Below are positions 7,843 to 16,172 of a stretch of DNA of 46,775 bases, piece by piece. The stretch covers positions 1 through 46,775 of the forward strand of contig JAJXWJ010000024.1 in NCBI GenBank assembly GCA_021781655.1. Direction: 5' to 3'. The notes beneath the pieces are model-generated. The model was not told the DNA's origin. It saw only the letters and a list, made by a program, of their open reading frames with translations, and made no database searches. The DNA is from Bacillota bacterium (GTDB lineage Bacteria; Bacillota; Clostridia; Clostridiales; Clostridiaceae). Each line of letters opens with the position of its first letter. The stretch's first letter is position 1. The position numbers were made by a program, and so were the translations under genes.

Positions 7843-10233
7843 TTAAACTCCGTAAAACTCCCTAGCTATATTTACAGATACCCTAGCATCCTTTGCATAA
7901 AAATCTGCGCCTATCATATCTGCATATTCCTGATTAAGTACTGCACCCCCTACAAAAACAGTGCAACCTAAATTAGCTTTTCTTAGGGCTTCTATTGTTG
8001 CTTCCATATTTTTTACCGTCATAGTCATTAAAGCACTTAAGCCTATAAGCTTAATATTTTCTTTCTTTGCCGTCTCAACCACAAGTTCTATAGGTACATC
8101 TTTTCCAAGATCAACTACATCGAAACCATAGTTTTGCAGTAATACTTTAACTATATTTTTTCCTATATCGTGAATATCACCATAAACCGTAGCTAAAATA
8201 ACTTTTCCTTTAGAAACTTGTACTTCACCACTTTTTAAAATTTCATCCTTTATTACAGCAAATGAATTTTTAACTGTTTCAGCCGATTGAATAAGCTGAG
8301 GAAGGAAAAGTTCTCCCCTTTCGTATCTTTGACCAACTACATCTAACGCCGGTATCAAAAATTCATTTATTATATCCATACTATCTACGGTTTTTAATAA
8401 CTCTTTTGTTTTATTTGTTGCTTCTTCTTTAAGACCACTTATTACTATTTCTTTAAGATTTTTTTCAAGCTTAGTGCCTACAGGTACTTTTTCTTCTTTT
8501 ATATCTCCATACTTTTTAATATAATTCGTTCCCTCTTTATCTAGTGCTGTAAGCACATTAAATGCTGCTATTGTTTCCATTATTCCTTCAGCTAGGGGAT
8601 TTATTATAGGCGCATCTAATCCAGCATAAAGGGTCATTGCTAAATAAGTCTTATTTAAATTTTGCCTTGCTGGAAACCCAAAGGATACATTGCTTACTCC
8701 AAGCACAGTTTTAACCCCCAACTCTTCTTTTACTAACGTAACAGCCTTTATTGTTTCTTTTGATTCTTCCTGCTGAAAAGAAGCTGTTAATACTAGACAA
8801 TCAATTATTATATCTTTTTTGTCAATACCATACTCCTTTGCCTTTTCAACAATTTTTTGTGCTATCTCCAGTCTTTGTTCAGCTTTAGGAGGAATTCCAT
8901 TTTTATCGAGTGCAAGTCCAACAACTACAGCTCCATACTTCTTAGCTATTGGAAAAATACTTTCCATAATTTCATTTTTACCATTAACTGAATTTATAAT
9001 TGGTTTACCATTATAAATTCTAACAGCATTTTCTATAACCTCTGGTACAACACTGTCTATTTGAAGTGGTAAATCCACAATAGCTTGAATTTCTTTTATA
9101 GCTTTTTTCATCAATTTACATTCATCTATTTCTGGAAGACCTACATTTACATCTAGTATTTTAGCACCTGCTTCTTTTTGATTTATAGCTTCTGTAAGTA
9201 AGTAGTCTAAGTCATTATTTTTTAGAGCTTCCTTTAGCTTCTTTTTCCCCGTTGGGTTAATTCTCTCACCTATAGGGTTTACACCTTCTCCTAAAATAGC
9301 AGTCCTAACTCCAGAAGAAACTAAAGTATGATTTTTAAAGGTTATTTCTTTAGGTTTTAACTTTACTAACTCATCTATAACTGTTTTTATATATTTATCC
9401 GTAGTTCCGCAGCAGCCACCAATTACCGTAACCCCTAATTCAGCCATTTTTTTAACATACATAGTAAATTCCTCTGGCATTACACGGAATACTGTTTTAC
9501 CATTTTCTATTGTTGGTATCCCTGCATTTGCTTGAACCATAACAGGAATAGAAGCATACTCTAATATTTTCTCTACTATAGGCAAAAGTTCCTTAGGACC
9601 TAAAGAACAATTCACCCCTAATGCATCTACCTTAAGACCTTCTAATAATGCAACCATAGTTACTGGATCTGCTCCCGTTAATGTTCTGCCATCTTCTCCA
9701 AACGTCATAGTACAAAATACAGGCAAACTTGAATTTTCCTTTGCAGCAAGCACTGCTGCCTTAACCTCATAAGTATCTGCCATGGTTTCAATTAAAATTA
9801 CATCTGCCCCTGCATTTACTCCTGCAACAACTTGTGTTTTAAAGATTTCATAAGCCTCTTCAAATTTTAGTGTGCCCATTGGTTCTAAAAGCTGTCCAAT
9901 AGGTCCAATGTCTAATGCTATATATCTTTTTTTGTCGTTATTTTTTAGTCCTTCAATTGAAATCCTTGCATTTTTAACAGCAGCCTCAATTATTTGTGAA
10001 GCGGTATATTCTGTGTCTTTAAATTTTAATTCATTTGCACCAAAAGTATTTGTTGTTATTATATCTGAACCTGCTAGCAGATATTTTTCATGGATTTCTT
10101 GAACGATATGTGGATGTGTTATGTTGTATATCTCCGGGATCTCTCCAGCTTTTAATCCGTTAGCTTGAAGCATAGTTCCCATTGCCCCATCAAAAAACAA
10201 AAATTTATCTTTTACTAAAACATTATTTACCAC
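7843..10233 (-). CDS. metH: cobalamin-dependent methionine synthase lacking the reactivation domain
   Basis: Transfers the methyl group of 5-methyltetrahydrofolate to homocysteine through methylcobalamin. From the N-terminus: homocysteine-binding barrel with zinc ligands in GVNCSLGP and GGCCGTT (about residues 200-280), pterin-binding barrel starting near NPIGERINPTG, cap, and a B12 domain with the axial His in YGDIHDIGKN, then GLSALMT and FVGGAVLN. At about 796 aa it lacks the C-terminal AdoMet-binding reactivation domain of E. coli MetH (1227 aa), which is encoded by the preceding gene. The start is uncertain: GTG at 10233 has a GGATGG element 8 bases upstream; ATG at 10245 directly abuts the AAAGG. 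The genes overlap by about 11 bases. Confidence 0.94.
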   Translation of the reverse strand: MVNNVLVKDKFLFFDGAMGTMLQANGLKAGEIPEIYNITHPHIVQEIHEKYLLAGSDIITTNTFGANELKFKDTEYTASQIIEAAVKNARISIEGLKNNDKKRYIALDIGPIGQLLEPMGTLKFEEAYEIFKTQVVAGVNAGADVILIETMADTYEVKAAVLAAKENSSLPVFCTMTFGEDGRTLTGADPVTMVALLEGLKVDALGVNCSLGPKELLPIVEKILEYASIPVMVQANAGIPTIENGKTVFRVMPEEFTMYVKKMAELGVTVIGGCCGTTDKYIKTVIDELVKLKPKEITFKNHTLVSSGVRTAILGEGVNPIGERINPTGKKKLKEALKNNDLDYLLTEAINQKEAGAKILDVNVGLPEIDECKLMKKAIKEIQAIVDLPLQIDSVVPEVIENAVRIYNGKPIINSVNGKNEIMESIFPIAKKYGAVVVGLALDKNGIPPKAEQRLEIAQKIVEKAKEYGIDKKDIIIDCLVLTASFQQEESKETIKAVTLVKEELGVKTVLGVSNVSFGFPARQNLNKTYLAMTLYAGLDAPIINPLAEGIMETIAAFNVLTALDKEGTNYIKKYGDIKEEKVPVGTKLEKNLKEIVISGLKEEATNKTKELLKTVDSMDIINEFLIPALDVVGQRYERGELFLPQLIQSAETVKNSFAVIKDEILKSGEVQVSKGKVILATVYGDIHDIGKNIVKVLLQNYGFDVVDLGKDVPIELVVETAKKENIKLIGLSALMTMTVKNMEATIEALRKANLGCTVFVGGAVLNQEYADMIGADFYAKDARVSVNIAREFYGV

Positions 10234-10891
10234 AGTAATTACCATCCTTTCTAAACATGCAATTATTTCTATTATTACAAACTTCACAGCCTGGATGAAC
10301 CCTTATGATTTCCTTGTCTTGGTATCCTATTATGGCGGTTACCGTCTTTCTTGGGAGTAAAAGAGAATTTTCAGTAACCGTTACTCCAACATATTTATAA
10401 GCACCTACAATATTTGCAATTTCCTTTTGTACATTAATTGATAAATCGCCATATCCAGGACTATATCTATAGGTAATTCCAAGGCCTCTTAGTTTTGCTT
10501 CTTCCTTTATCTTACCTTCCACTTCATCACATAACTCTTCAACAGCAACTGTTGCACAAGAATCTAAAATCATTGCCTTTGTCAAATTAGTTTTTTCATA
10601 ATATCTAATTTTATTTTCTATTATTACTCCAACTGTTGCAACCATAATTGCACAACTGTCAGAATTCATCAAATGCTTTTTTATATTTTCTCCTTCTAAT
10701 ACAAGCTTAGTTCCTTTTACTACAATTCCATCTTTAGTTTTATCTAAATCAAAATTTTTATAAGTATACTTCTCTTTTATATATTGCTTTGCTTCTTCTA
10801 TGCACTCATCAATAATTGAATTCATTTGTTCATCAATTTTTTTGTTTTTGCCGCCTAAATATCTTATCACTTCACCTTTGTCTATATTCAT
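10223..10891 (-). CDS. stand-alone methionine synthase activation-domain protein
   Basis: Encodes the AdoMet-binding domain that reductively remethylates inactive cob(II)alamin in MetH, here as a separate 222-aa protein. The RYSPGYGDLSI segment and VTENSLLLPRKTVTAIIG (about residues 140-195) are the conserved family motifs. Unlike E. coli MetH it ends with four cysteines, CEVCNNRNNC and a last one near GNYCGK, which could bind metal or redox-couple the protein. GAGGTGA precedes the ATG by 5 bases. It is first in the operon downstream of a SAM riboswitch and overlaps metH, consistent with partner function. Confidence 0.9.
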   Translation of the reverse strand: MNIDKGEVIRYLGGKNKKIDEQMNSIIDECIEEAKQYIKEKYTYKNFDLDKTKDGIVVKGTKLVLEGENIKKHLMNSDSCAIMVATVGVIIENKIRYYEKTNLTKAMILDSCATVAVEELCDEVEGKIKEEAKLRGLGITYRYSPGYGDLSINVQKEIANIVGAYKYVGVTVTENSLLLPRKTVTAIIGYQDKEIIRVHPGCEVCNNRNNCMFRKDGNYCGK

Positions 10892-10925
10892 ATTCTCACC
10901 TCATCTTTACTAATATATAAGAAAA

Positions 10926-10949
10926 GCTACTTTTCTTAAGAAAAGTAGC
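10926..10949 (-). terminator. intrinsic terminator of the SAM riboswitch
   Basis: GCTACTTTTC and GAAAAGTAGC form a perfect 10-bp stem with a TTAA loop, followed on the minus strand by TTTTC and AT-rich sequence. It lies between the aptamer and the first gene and is the expected expression platform: it forms when SAM is bound. Confidence 0.85.
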
Positions 10950-10975
10950 AAAAATACCTTTTAATTTGCTTCCTT

Positions 10976-11091
10976 TCCTATCTTCCAGAGAACACTTGTT
11001 TTTCTCTCTCTCTCTGCTGGAATTAACACCGATACATTTTGTTGCCGGTTGTTGAGCTTCATAGGGCCAGTCCCTCCACTTCTCTTGATAG
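10976..11091 (-). promoter_or_regulatory. SAM-I (S-box) riboswitch aptamer
   Basis: Read on the minus strand, the leader contains ATCAAGAGAAGTGGAGGGAC, then CTGGCCCTATGAAGC, a CGGCAAC element and GGTGTTAATTCCAGC, in the order and spacing of S-box P1, P2/kink-turn, P3 and the J3/4 element. The 3' side GGAAGATAGG can close P1 with CTATC. This is a direct match to the consensus of the Gram-positive methionine-gene riboswitch. High SAM should terminate transcription of the metH-gshA operon. Confidence 0.95.
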
Positions 11092-11125
11092 TAATAGAAT
11101 CCACTATTCTTTTTTTATTAATAAA

Positions 11126-11154
11126 ATTGTACCTATAATATATGTTTATGTCAA
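11126..11154 (-). promoter_or_regulatory. promoter of the S-box operon
   Basis: TTGACA (11149-11154) and TACAAT (11126-11131) on the minus strand are 17 bases apart. The inferred start lies about 25-30 bases upstream of the riboswitch P1 helix. Confidence 0.75.
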
Positions 11155-11315
11155 TATATATACTGTAGTATTCCCATATATATTATTTGTCGAAATTTGT
11201 ATTTTAATTTTTTTCATCAATCACTATATTGTGACACCTTTTTGAACAATATTATTATATAATTAATATTATGTAAATAAATTTAGTTATTATATGTAAA
11301 AAGGTAGGGTGAATA

Positions 11316-11828
11316 ATGATGAAAAAAGTAATATCAGCCTTTGCTATAATATCAATAATTATTTCAGTTGTTTTCGTAAAGACTTATACTTCACAACAAA
11401 CTGCTGAGGTTTTATATAAACCTAAAATATACAAATTGACTAGCATAGTTACATATAAATGTGATACCGATCTAACATTTAAAATAAAAGAACCTACTTA
11501 TGAATATAAAAACATGAAAAAAATATCAGAAGAAATAGAAAACAAAAGTAGCTTATTAGGCATTACTCCAGTTTATATAGCTGATTATAAAAGTGAAGAC
11601 AATAAGGAAATACAAATCGAACAATGCGAAGCTGCTGGAAAACCCCAAAAAATATTATCTGAATCACAAAAAATATCTATAGATGGAACTGATGCATGGA
11701 TATATATTTCCACCATTGCTGGAAGCACCGTGAAACAGCTTATGTTTTGGAAAAATGGAATGTATTATAAAATATCTGCTAACATTGAAACTAATGACCT
11801 TATCAATATAGCAAAATCTTTAATTTAA
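11316..11828 (+). CDS. small exported protein, possibly DUF4367-like
   Basis: A 170-aa protein with an N-terminal hydrophobic signal or anchor (about residues 3-22) after MMKK and no other membrane segment, so it is probably surface-held or secreted. The C-terminal pattern, MFWKNGMYYKISANIET followed by a final IAKSLI, resembles DUF4367 domains found in Firmicute anti-sigma or sporulation-linked proteins, but the match is by eye only. GGTAGGG precedes the first of two adjacent ATG codons. It stands alone and ends in its own terminator. Function unknown. Confidence 0.75.
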   Translation: MMKKVISAFAIISIIISVVFVKTYTSQQTAEVLYKPKIYKLTSIVTYKCDTDLTFKIKEPTYEYKNMKKISEEIENKSSLLGITPVYIADYKSEDNKEIQIEQCEAAGKPQKILSESQKISIDGTDAWIYISTIAGSTVKQLMFWKNGMYYKISANIETNDLINIAKSLI

Positions 11829-11833
11829 GCCTT

Positions 11834-11873
11834 TTGCCAGCTATAATTTTATTAGTATTGCTGGCAATTTTTA
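11834..11873 (+). terminator. rho-independent terminator
   Basis: TTGCCAGC (11834-11841) and GCTGGCAA (11860-11867) form a perfect stem followed by TTTTTA, 6 bases after the stop of the small exported protein. Confidence 0.85.
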
Positions 11874-11894
11874 TGTGACATAAGTAAAGACGAA

Positions 11895-12527
11895 CTAAAG
11901 TATTACCTCTTTAAGCAAGTAATATAACATATTTACTGCCTTTTCAAGATAAAGCTTCGTATCTTTTACTGTGTCATCAAATAAAATTTTATGGCACACA
12001 TCATCTATCAATAAATTTGTATAATGAAGAAACAACTCTTCATTATCTTTATTCTTGAAGGGAATATCTATTATTTTAAAAATATTTCTTATATTTTCAT
12101 TACGTGAATTATCATTTTCTAATTTAATTGTAGCTATATCTTTATCTAAAAGCTCAAGTGCTGTTAAATCATCATGAAATAGTTTTGTGAAATTATGACA
12201 ATTCATAATTAATTCTAAAAACAGCTTAAAAATATTTTTAACTTTCTCCATATCTTGTAAATCTAAATTTTTATACTGTTTCCAAAATTCTTTAGTGGGA
12301 TATAAAAAATTATTACTCACCCTTTTAAGCACTTGTATATATATATCTTTTTTATCTTCAAAATATGAATATAGTGATCCTGTAGCTACATCTGCCTTTT
12401 TTGCAATATCTACCGTAGTTATATTATAATATCCTCTTTCATTAAAAAGTTTAAACCCAGCATCTATAATTTTTTCATATTTTTCTAAAGATCTTTTTTG
12501 AGTTGGTTTTCTTACTTTCTTTTCCAT
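11895..12527 (-). CDS. TetR-family transcriptional regulator
   Basis: A 210-aa repressor with an N-terminal helix-turn-helix (about residues 16-60): IIDAGFKLFNERGYYNITT, then VDIAKKADVATGSLYSYFED, the classical TetR signature. The C-terminal ligand domain is Lys/Asp/Leu-rich and not recognisable. It diverges from a drug-efflux-type MFS gene, and the space between them holds a long palindrome covering both -35 elements. It is therefore very likely a ligand-released repressor of itself and the pump. Confidence 0.9.
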   Translation of the reverse strand: MEKKVRKPTQKRSLEKYEKIIDAGFKLFNERGYYNITTVDIAKKADVATGSLYSYFEDKKDIYIQVLKRVSNNFLYPTKEFWKQYKNLDLQDMEKVKNIFKLFLELIMNCHNFTKLFHDDLTALELLDKDIATIKLENDNSRNENIRNIFKIIDIPFKNKDNEELFLHYTNLLIDDVCHKILFDDTVKDTKLYLEKAVNMLYYLLKEVIL

Positions 12528-12576
12528 ACTTATTAATCAACCATCCTTCTATATACCAGGGATTTATATAATTTAA

Positions 12577-12605
12577 ATAATATAATAAAAAAAAACAAAA
12601 GTCAA
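12577..12605 (-). promoter_or_regulatory. tetR promoter
   Basis: On the minus strand, TTGACT (12600-12605) and TATTAT (12577-12582) are separated by 17 bases. The -35 lies inside the left arm of the operator palindrome. Confidence 0.75.
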
Positions 12606-12641
12606 TAATGTGAATTTGATTTCATGTTATTGACTTTTGTT
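12594..12641. promoter_or_regulatory. shared TetR operator between tetR and the MFS gene
   Basis: AACAAAAGTCAATAA (12594-12608) and TTATTGACTTTTGTT (12627-12641) are perfect 15-bp inverted arms around 18 bases that pair further with two wobbles. Each arm carries a TTGACT -35, one for each divergent gene: the minus-strand promoter is clear, while on the plus strand the best -10 is a weak TTAATA at 17 bases. A repressor bound here would silence both directions. Confidence 0.82.
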
Positions 12642-12728
12642 GTATTATGATGTTAATATAAGAATGTGAAATTTGTTTCGTATTATAAATATAATATTTT
12701 TGAAACAATGAAAGGAATAGTGATAATC

Positions 12729-14396
12729 ATGAAAAAATCCCAAAAAATTTTAGCTTTTATATCTATTGCAATTGCTTGTTTTTTAACTGTATTGGATAGT
12801 ACCATTGTAAATGTATCTTTACCTAATATGGCAATTTATTTTAAAACAGACACTGTAGGAATATCTTGGATTAGTACTGCATACTTAATTACCTTTTCGT
12901 CATTACTTATTAATTTTTCAAAAGTTGCTGATATTTACGGAAGGAAAAAATTATTTCTAATTGGACTTGCTTTATTTGGAGTTTCATCTATATGCTGCGG
13001 TTTTGCAAATTCATTGAATATGCTAATTTTATTTAGAATTATTCAAGGTATTGGCGCTGCAATATTAACACCTTTATCAATACCATTAGGCATTGATTTA
13101 TTTGGTAAAAATGCTATGGGTAAGTTATCGGTAGTCATCGGAATGATAATTTCTATTTCAGCTGCTTCAGGCCCAGTAATTGGAGGTATTTTGAATGAGG
13201 CTTTTAGTTATAAAGCTATATTTTATGTAAATATACCTTTTGTCATTATCTCCATAATTTTTGGAGCATTATACGTAAATGAAAGTTATGATGAAACAAT
13301 CGAGAAAAAGATTGACTATATTGGCTGCGTCCTATTAGCTGTAGGATTAGGTACATTAACCTTTTTATTAGTAAAAGGTAATGATTATGGTTGGACTAGT
13401 AGCAAAATAATTTTATTAATCATAGCTTCAGTTATACTAATGGTATCATTTTTTATTTACGAGCAAAAAACAAAAAATCCAATGATTGATTTAAGTTTAT
13501 TTAAAGTCAAAAGCTTCTCTGCTTCAATAATTTTAATAGCTATATTTTTCTTTGCATATATGCCTGTATCTTATCTTTTAAATTTTTATTTTGAAAACAC
13601 ACTAGGTTATTCGGTTCTTAAGGCTGGCCTAATGATGGGAATTCCTAGCTTAGTTGCACTTATAACTGCACCCTTAATTGGCATTTTTTCAAAAAGAATT
13701 TCTTCAAGAGTAATTTCTTTTTTAGGTATACTTTTGGCTACAATTGGAAATTTACTATTTGTTTTTATGAGTAGCTCTAATTACATGCTATTAATAATAA
13801 TTTCTTTTATTTTATTAGGCCTAGGTGTTAGAATAACGACTATGCTATATCAAACTGCCTATGAAGAAATACCAAACGATAAAAATGGAATTGCATCAGG
13901 AATTCAAAATAGTTTTAGACAATTAACAGCCTGCATTGCTATCGCGTTAGTTTCAACTTTGAGCAGTCATTATACTGCAATTGCCATCCAGAATACTAAA
14001 AATAAAATTATTAATGAAATTAACAGCAGTTCAGTTCTTGAACAAAATGTAAAAACTTCTTTCATATCTCAAATAGAAACATCAAATATAAATGAGCCCA
14101 GTAATTTTTCAAAGCAAGCTGTTCATAAACAATTTATGAAAGAAGAACAAGTAGTTTTACTAACTATTCCAAATAAGATGAGAGCTGCTGTTATTAATAA
14201 CTTTAACAAGCAGGAAAAAGAAGTTTATAAAATTATTGATAATTCAAAAATAATTAAAACTAATGAAACTTATAATGTTTATAATAAATGTTTTCTATTC
14301 ACGGGAATGATAGCAGCCTTAGGTTTTATAGTTGTTCCATTCAATAGAAAAAAGAATGAGTTTATTGAGACACTGGAGACAGAAGTAAGTTTATAG
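12729..14396 (+). CDS. MFS drug-efflux transporter, DHA2 (EmrB/QacA) family
   Basis: A proton-coupled exporter of the 14-helix DHA2 group, 555 aa. Helix 1 carries the family motif FLTVLDSTIVNVSLPNM (about residues 16-32); motif A is KVADIYGRKKLFLIG after helix 2, and GAAILTPLSIPLG resembles motif C-region sequence. A roughly 110-residue hydrophilic insertion rich in Asn/Lys lies before the last helix, as in other Gram-positive members. The ATG at 12729 fits the start of the conserved region; an upstream in-frame ATG at 12666 would place non-conserved sequence in front. Divergent from tetR. Substrate unknown. Confidence 0.9.
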   Translation: MKKSQKILAFISIAIACFLTVLDSTIVNVSLPNMAIYFKTDTVGISWISTAYLITFSSLLINFSKVADIYGRKKLFLIGLALFGVSSICCGFANSLNMLILFRIIQGIGAAILTPLSIPLGIDLFGKNAMGKLSVVIGMIISISAASGPVIGGILNEAFSYKAIFYVNIPFVIISIIFGALYVNESYDETIEKKIDYIGCVLLAVGLGTLTFLLVKGNDYGWTSSKIILLIIASVILMVSFFIYEQKTKNPMIDLSLFKVKSFSASIILIAIFFFAYMPVSYLLNFYFENTLGYSVLKAGLMMGIPSLVALITAPLIGIFSKRISSRVISFLGILLATIGNLLFVFMSSSNYMLLIIISFILLGLGVRITTMLYQTAYEEIPNDKNGIASGIQNSFRQLTACIAIALVSTLSSHYTAIAIQNTKNKIINEINSSSVLEQNVKTSFISQIETSNINEPSNFSKQAVHKQFMKEEQVVLLTIPNKMRAAVINNFNKQEKEVYKIIDNSKIIKTNETYNVYNKCFLFTGMIAALGFIVVPFNRKKNEFIETLETEVSL

Positions 14397-14437
14397 TGAA
14401 CATTATTTTATAAAATGTAGCTTAAAGTATAAAAAAA

Positions 14438-14478
14438 GAAGATGAAAGCCTTATGTTTTAAGAGTTTCACCTTCTTTT
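14438..14478 (+). terminator. terminator after the MFS gene
   Basis: GAAGATGAAA (14438-14447) pairs with TTTCACCTTC (14465-14474) with one mismatch and is followed by TTTTG. Confidence 0.65.
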
Positions 14479-14483
14479 GCCAG

Positions 14484-14509
14484 TTCAACACAATTAATAT
14501 TGTGTTGAA
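14484..14509. repeat. perfect short inverted repeat
   Basis: TTCAACACAAT and ATTGTGTTGAA form a perfect 11-bp hairpin with a TAAT loop. It includes the stop codon of the truncated membrane-protein relic on the minus strand. No T-tract follows on either side, so a simple terminator is unlikely. Confidence 0.6.
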
Positions 14510-14820
14510 TCCATGTTATAATTTTTATAGAACTTTGGAGTTAACTGAAATAGCATAATTCCTATAATTATTTTTATAATTGCATCTGCAATCCCAAATA
14601 CAACAAAAGTTGTATTTACAAAATACATACCTAAACAAGAATTTATTATTACTAAAATAGCCAATAATAAAGATAGCCTTCCATGAACTATTGTGAATGG
14701 TATAAAATGAATACCCACTGCTAACAAGATAAGTAACCATATAACCCTAAGATTTCCTGTACTTCTTAGTGATATACCTATTATTGGTACTATTACAGCA
14801 CCACTGAGTCTTACTGTGCT
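14494..14820 (-). pseudogene. N-terminally truncated membrane-protein remnant
   Basis: The frame is open from just after the cinA stop to 14494 and translates as hydrophobic sequence, with about three membrane segments including VIVPIIGISL, LLILLAVGIHFIPFTIV and SLLLAILVIINSCLGMYFV, ending in a Lys/Tyr-rich tail. There is no ATG or GTG start in the frame; the only usable codon is a TTG at 14727 in the middle of a helix, without a ribosome site. The open frame reads directly out of the 3' end of cinA. This looks like the 3' part of a small four-helix membrane protein whose 5' end was deleted. A leaky TTG-started 77-aa peptide cannot be excluded. Confidence 0.6.
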
Positions 14821-14821
14821 T

Positions 14822-16060
14822 TTATAAGCTTAATAGTTCTCTTCTCAATGAATCCAAAACTATTGCTACTGCTCTATCCCTAACCTTTTGCCTATTACCT
14901 GTTAGGTTCAACTTTAATGTTTTTACTTTTCCATTTATATAAATACCTACATATACAAGCCCTACAGGTTTTTCTGCAGTTCCTCCATCTGGTCCTGCTA
15001 TTCCTGTTGTAGATATTCCAATATTTGTTCCAGCAGCTCTTGCTATTCCTTCCGCCATTTCTGCTGCACATTCCCTGCTTACAGCTCCATAATTTCTTAA
15101 TGTTTCTTCCTTTACACCTAATCTTTTTACTTTAGCCTCATTACTATAAGTAACAGCACCTTCAAGAAATACTTTTGATATTCCAGGATAATTTATGAGT
15201 CTTCCTGATAATAAACCTCCTGTACAAGATTCTGCTGTAGCTATACTCATTAATTTTTTAATTAGCATTTCAGAAACTACATCCTCTATAGTCTTTTCTC
15301 CAACTGCATAAATGTTTATGTCTCCTAAAATAGACCTTATTTCCTCTTCTACTGGCTTTATTAAATTGTATGCTTCCTCTTCCTTTTCTGCTTTTGCTGT
15401 GAGTCTTAAAATAACCTCATTATCTTTTGCATAAGGTGCAACTGTTGGATTCTTTTCTCTATCAATAATATGTCCAACTAAACTATCCACATTACTTTCT
15501 CCAATTCCAGTTATTCTAAGCACCTTAGACACTAAAGTACACTTTGTATATTTTTTCAAATACGGAGTTACTTCTTCATTAAACATAGGTATCATCTCTT
15601 TAGGAGGTCCAGGTAATAGTATAGCTATCTTATTATTATCTTCTATAATGCAACCTGGTGCTGTGCCGTTATTATTTTTCAAGATTATGCAACCTTCTGG
15701 AAAGTACGCTTGCTTTTTATTGTTTTCACTAATAGGCCTATTTATAGCCATAAAAAACTTATTTATTTCTTCTAATGATTTTTCATGAAGCACTAGTTTT
15801 TTATTGAAAAATTGTGTTGCAATTTCTTTTGTTAAATCATCTTTTGTCGGTCCAAGCCCACCTGTAGTAATAACTATATCCGCTCTCTCTAAAGCCAGCT
15901 TATATGCTCCTTTAAGCCTTTCATTATTATCTCCAACCACTGTCTGATAATAAACGTCTATCCCTAGAACAGCTAGCTCCTTTGCTATGTACTGTACATT
16001 AGTATTTAATATATCTCCCAAAAGCAATTCTGTTCCGACGGATAAAATTTCTGCTTTCAT
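14822..16060 (-). CDS. cinA: CinA family protein (competence/damage-inducible, NMN amidohydrolase)
   Basis: A two-domain protein of 412 aa. The N-terminal MoCF/COG1058 domain begins KAEILSVGTELLLGDI and contains TTGGLGPTKDD; it is linked to pyrophosphatase activity on nucleotide sugars and NAD relatives. The C-terminal PncC-type domain has TAESCTGGLLSGRL and GISTTGIAGPDGGT, which deamidates nicotinamide mononucleotide in pyridine nucleotide recycling. Full length for the family. ATG at 16060 follows GGAG by 8 bases; a GTG three codons earlier is less well placed. It stands alone between the relic and the M23 peptidase gene. Confidence 0.94.
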   Translation of the reverse strand: MKAEILSVGTELLLGDILNTNVQYIAKELAVLGIDVYYQTVVGDNNERLKGAYKLALERADIVITTGGLGPTKDDLTKEIATQFFNKKLVLHEKSLEEINKFFMAINRPISENNKKQAYFPEGCIILKNNNGTAPGCIIEDNNKIAILLPGPPKEMIPMFNEEVTPYLKKYTKCTLVSKVLRITGIGESNVDSLVGHIIDREKNPTVAPYAKDNEVILRLTAKAEKEEEAYNLIKPVEEEIRSILGDINIYAVGEKTIEDVVSEMLIKKLMSIATAESCTGGLLSGRLINYPGISKVFLEGAVTYSNEAKVKRLGVKEETLRNYGAVSRECAAEMAEGIARAAGTNIGISTTGIAGPDGGTAEKPVGLVYVGIYINGKVKTLKLNLTGNRQKVRDRAVAIVLDSLRRELLSL

Positions 16061-16172
16061 AAAATCCACTCCATTTCCTTCAATAGATTTTTATTATTAA
16101 TTATACTACAAAAAATCCCTATACAAATAATTATAGTTATTGAAAAAAATTTTGTGCCTTATCCGTAATTTA

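Noticed and set aside
14525-14740. Alternative 71-aa frame over the membrane-protein relic
   Set aside because: It is out of frame with the conserved-looking hydrophobic sequence and has no ribosome site; the frame ending at 14494 is the better remnant.
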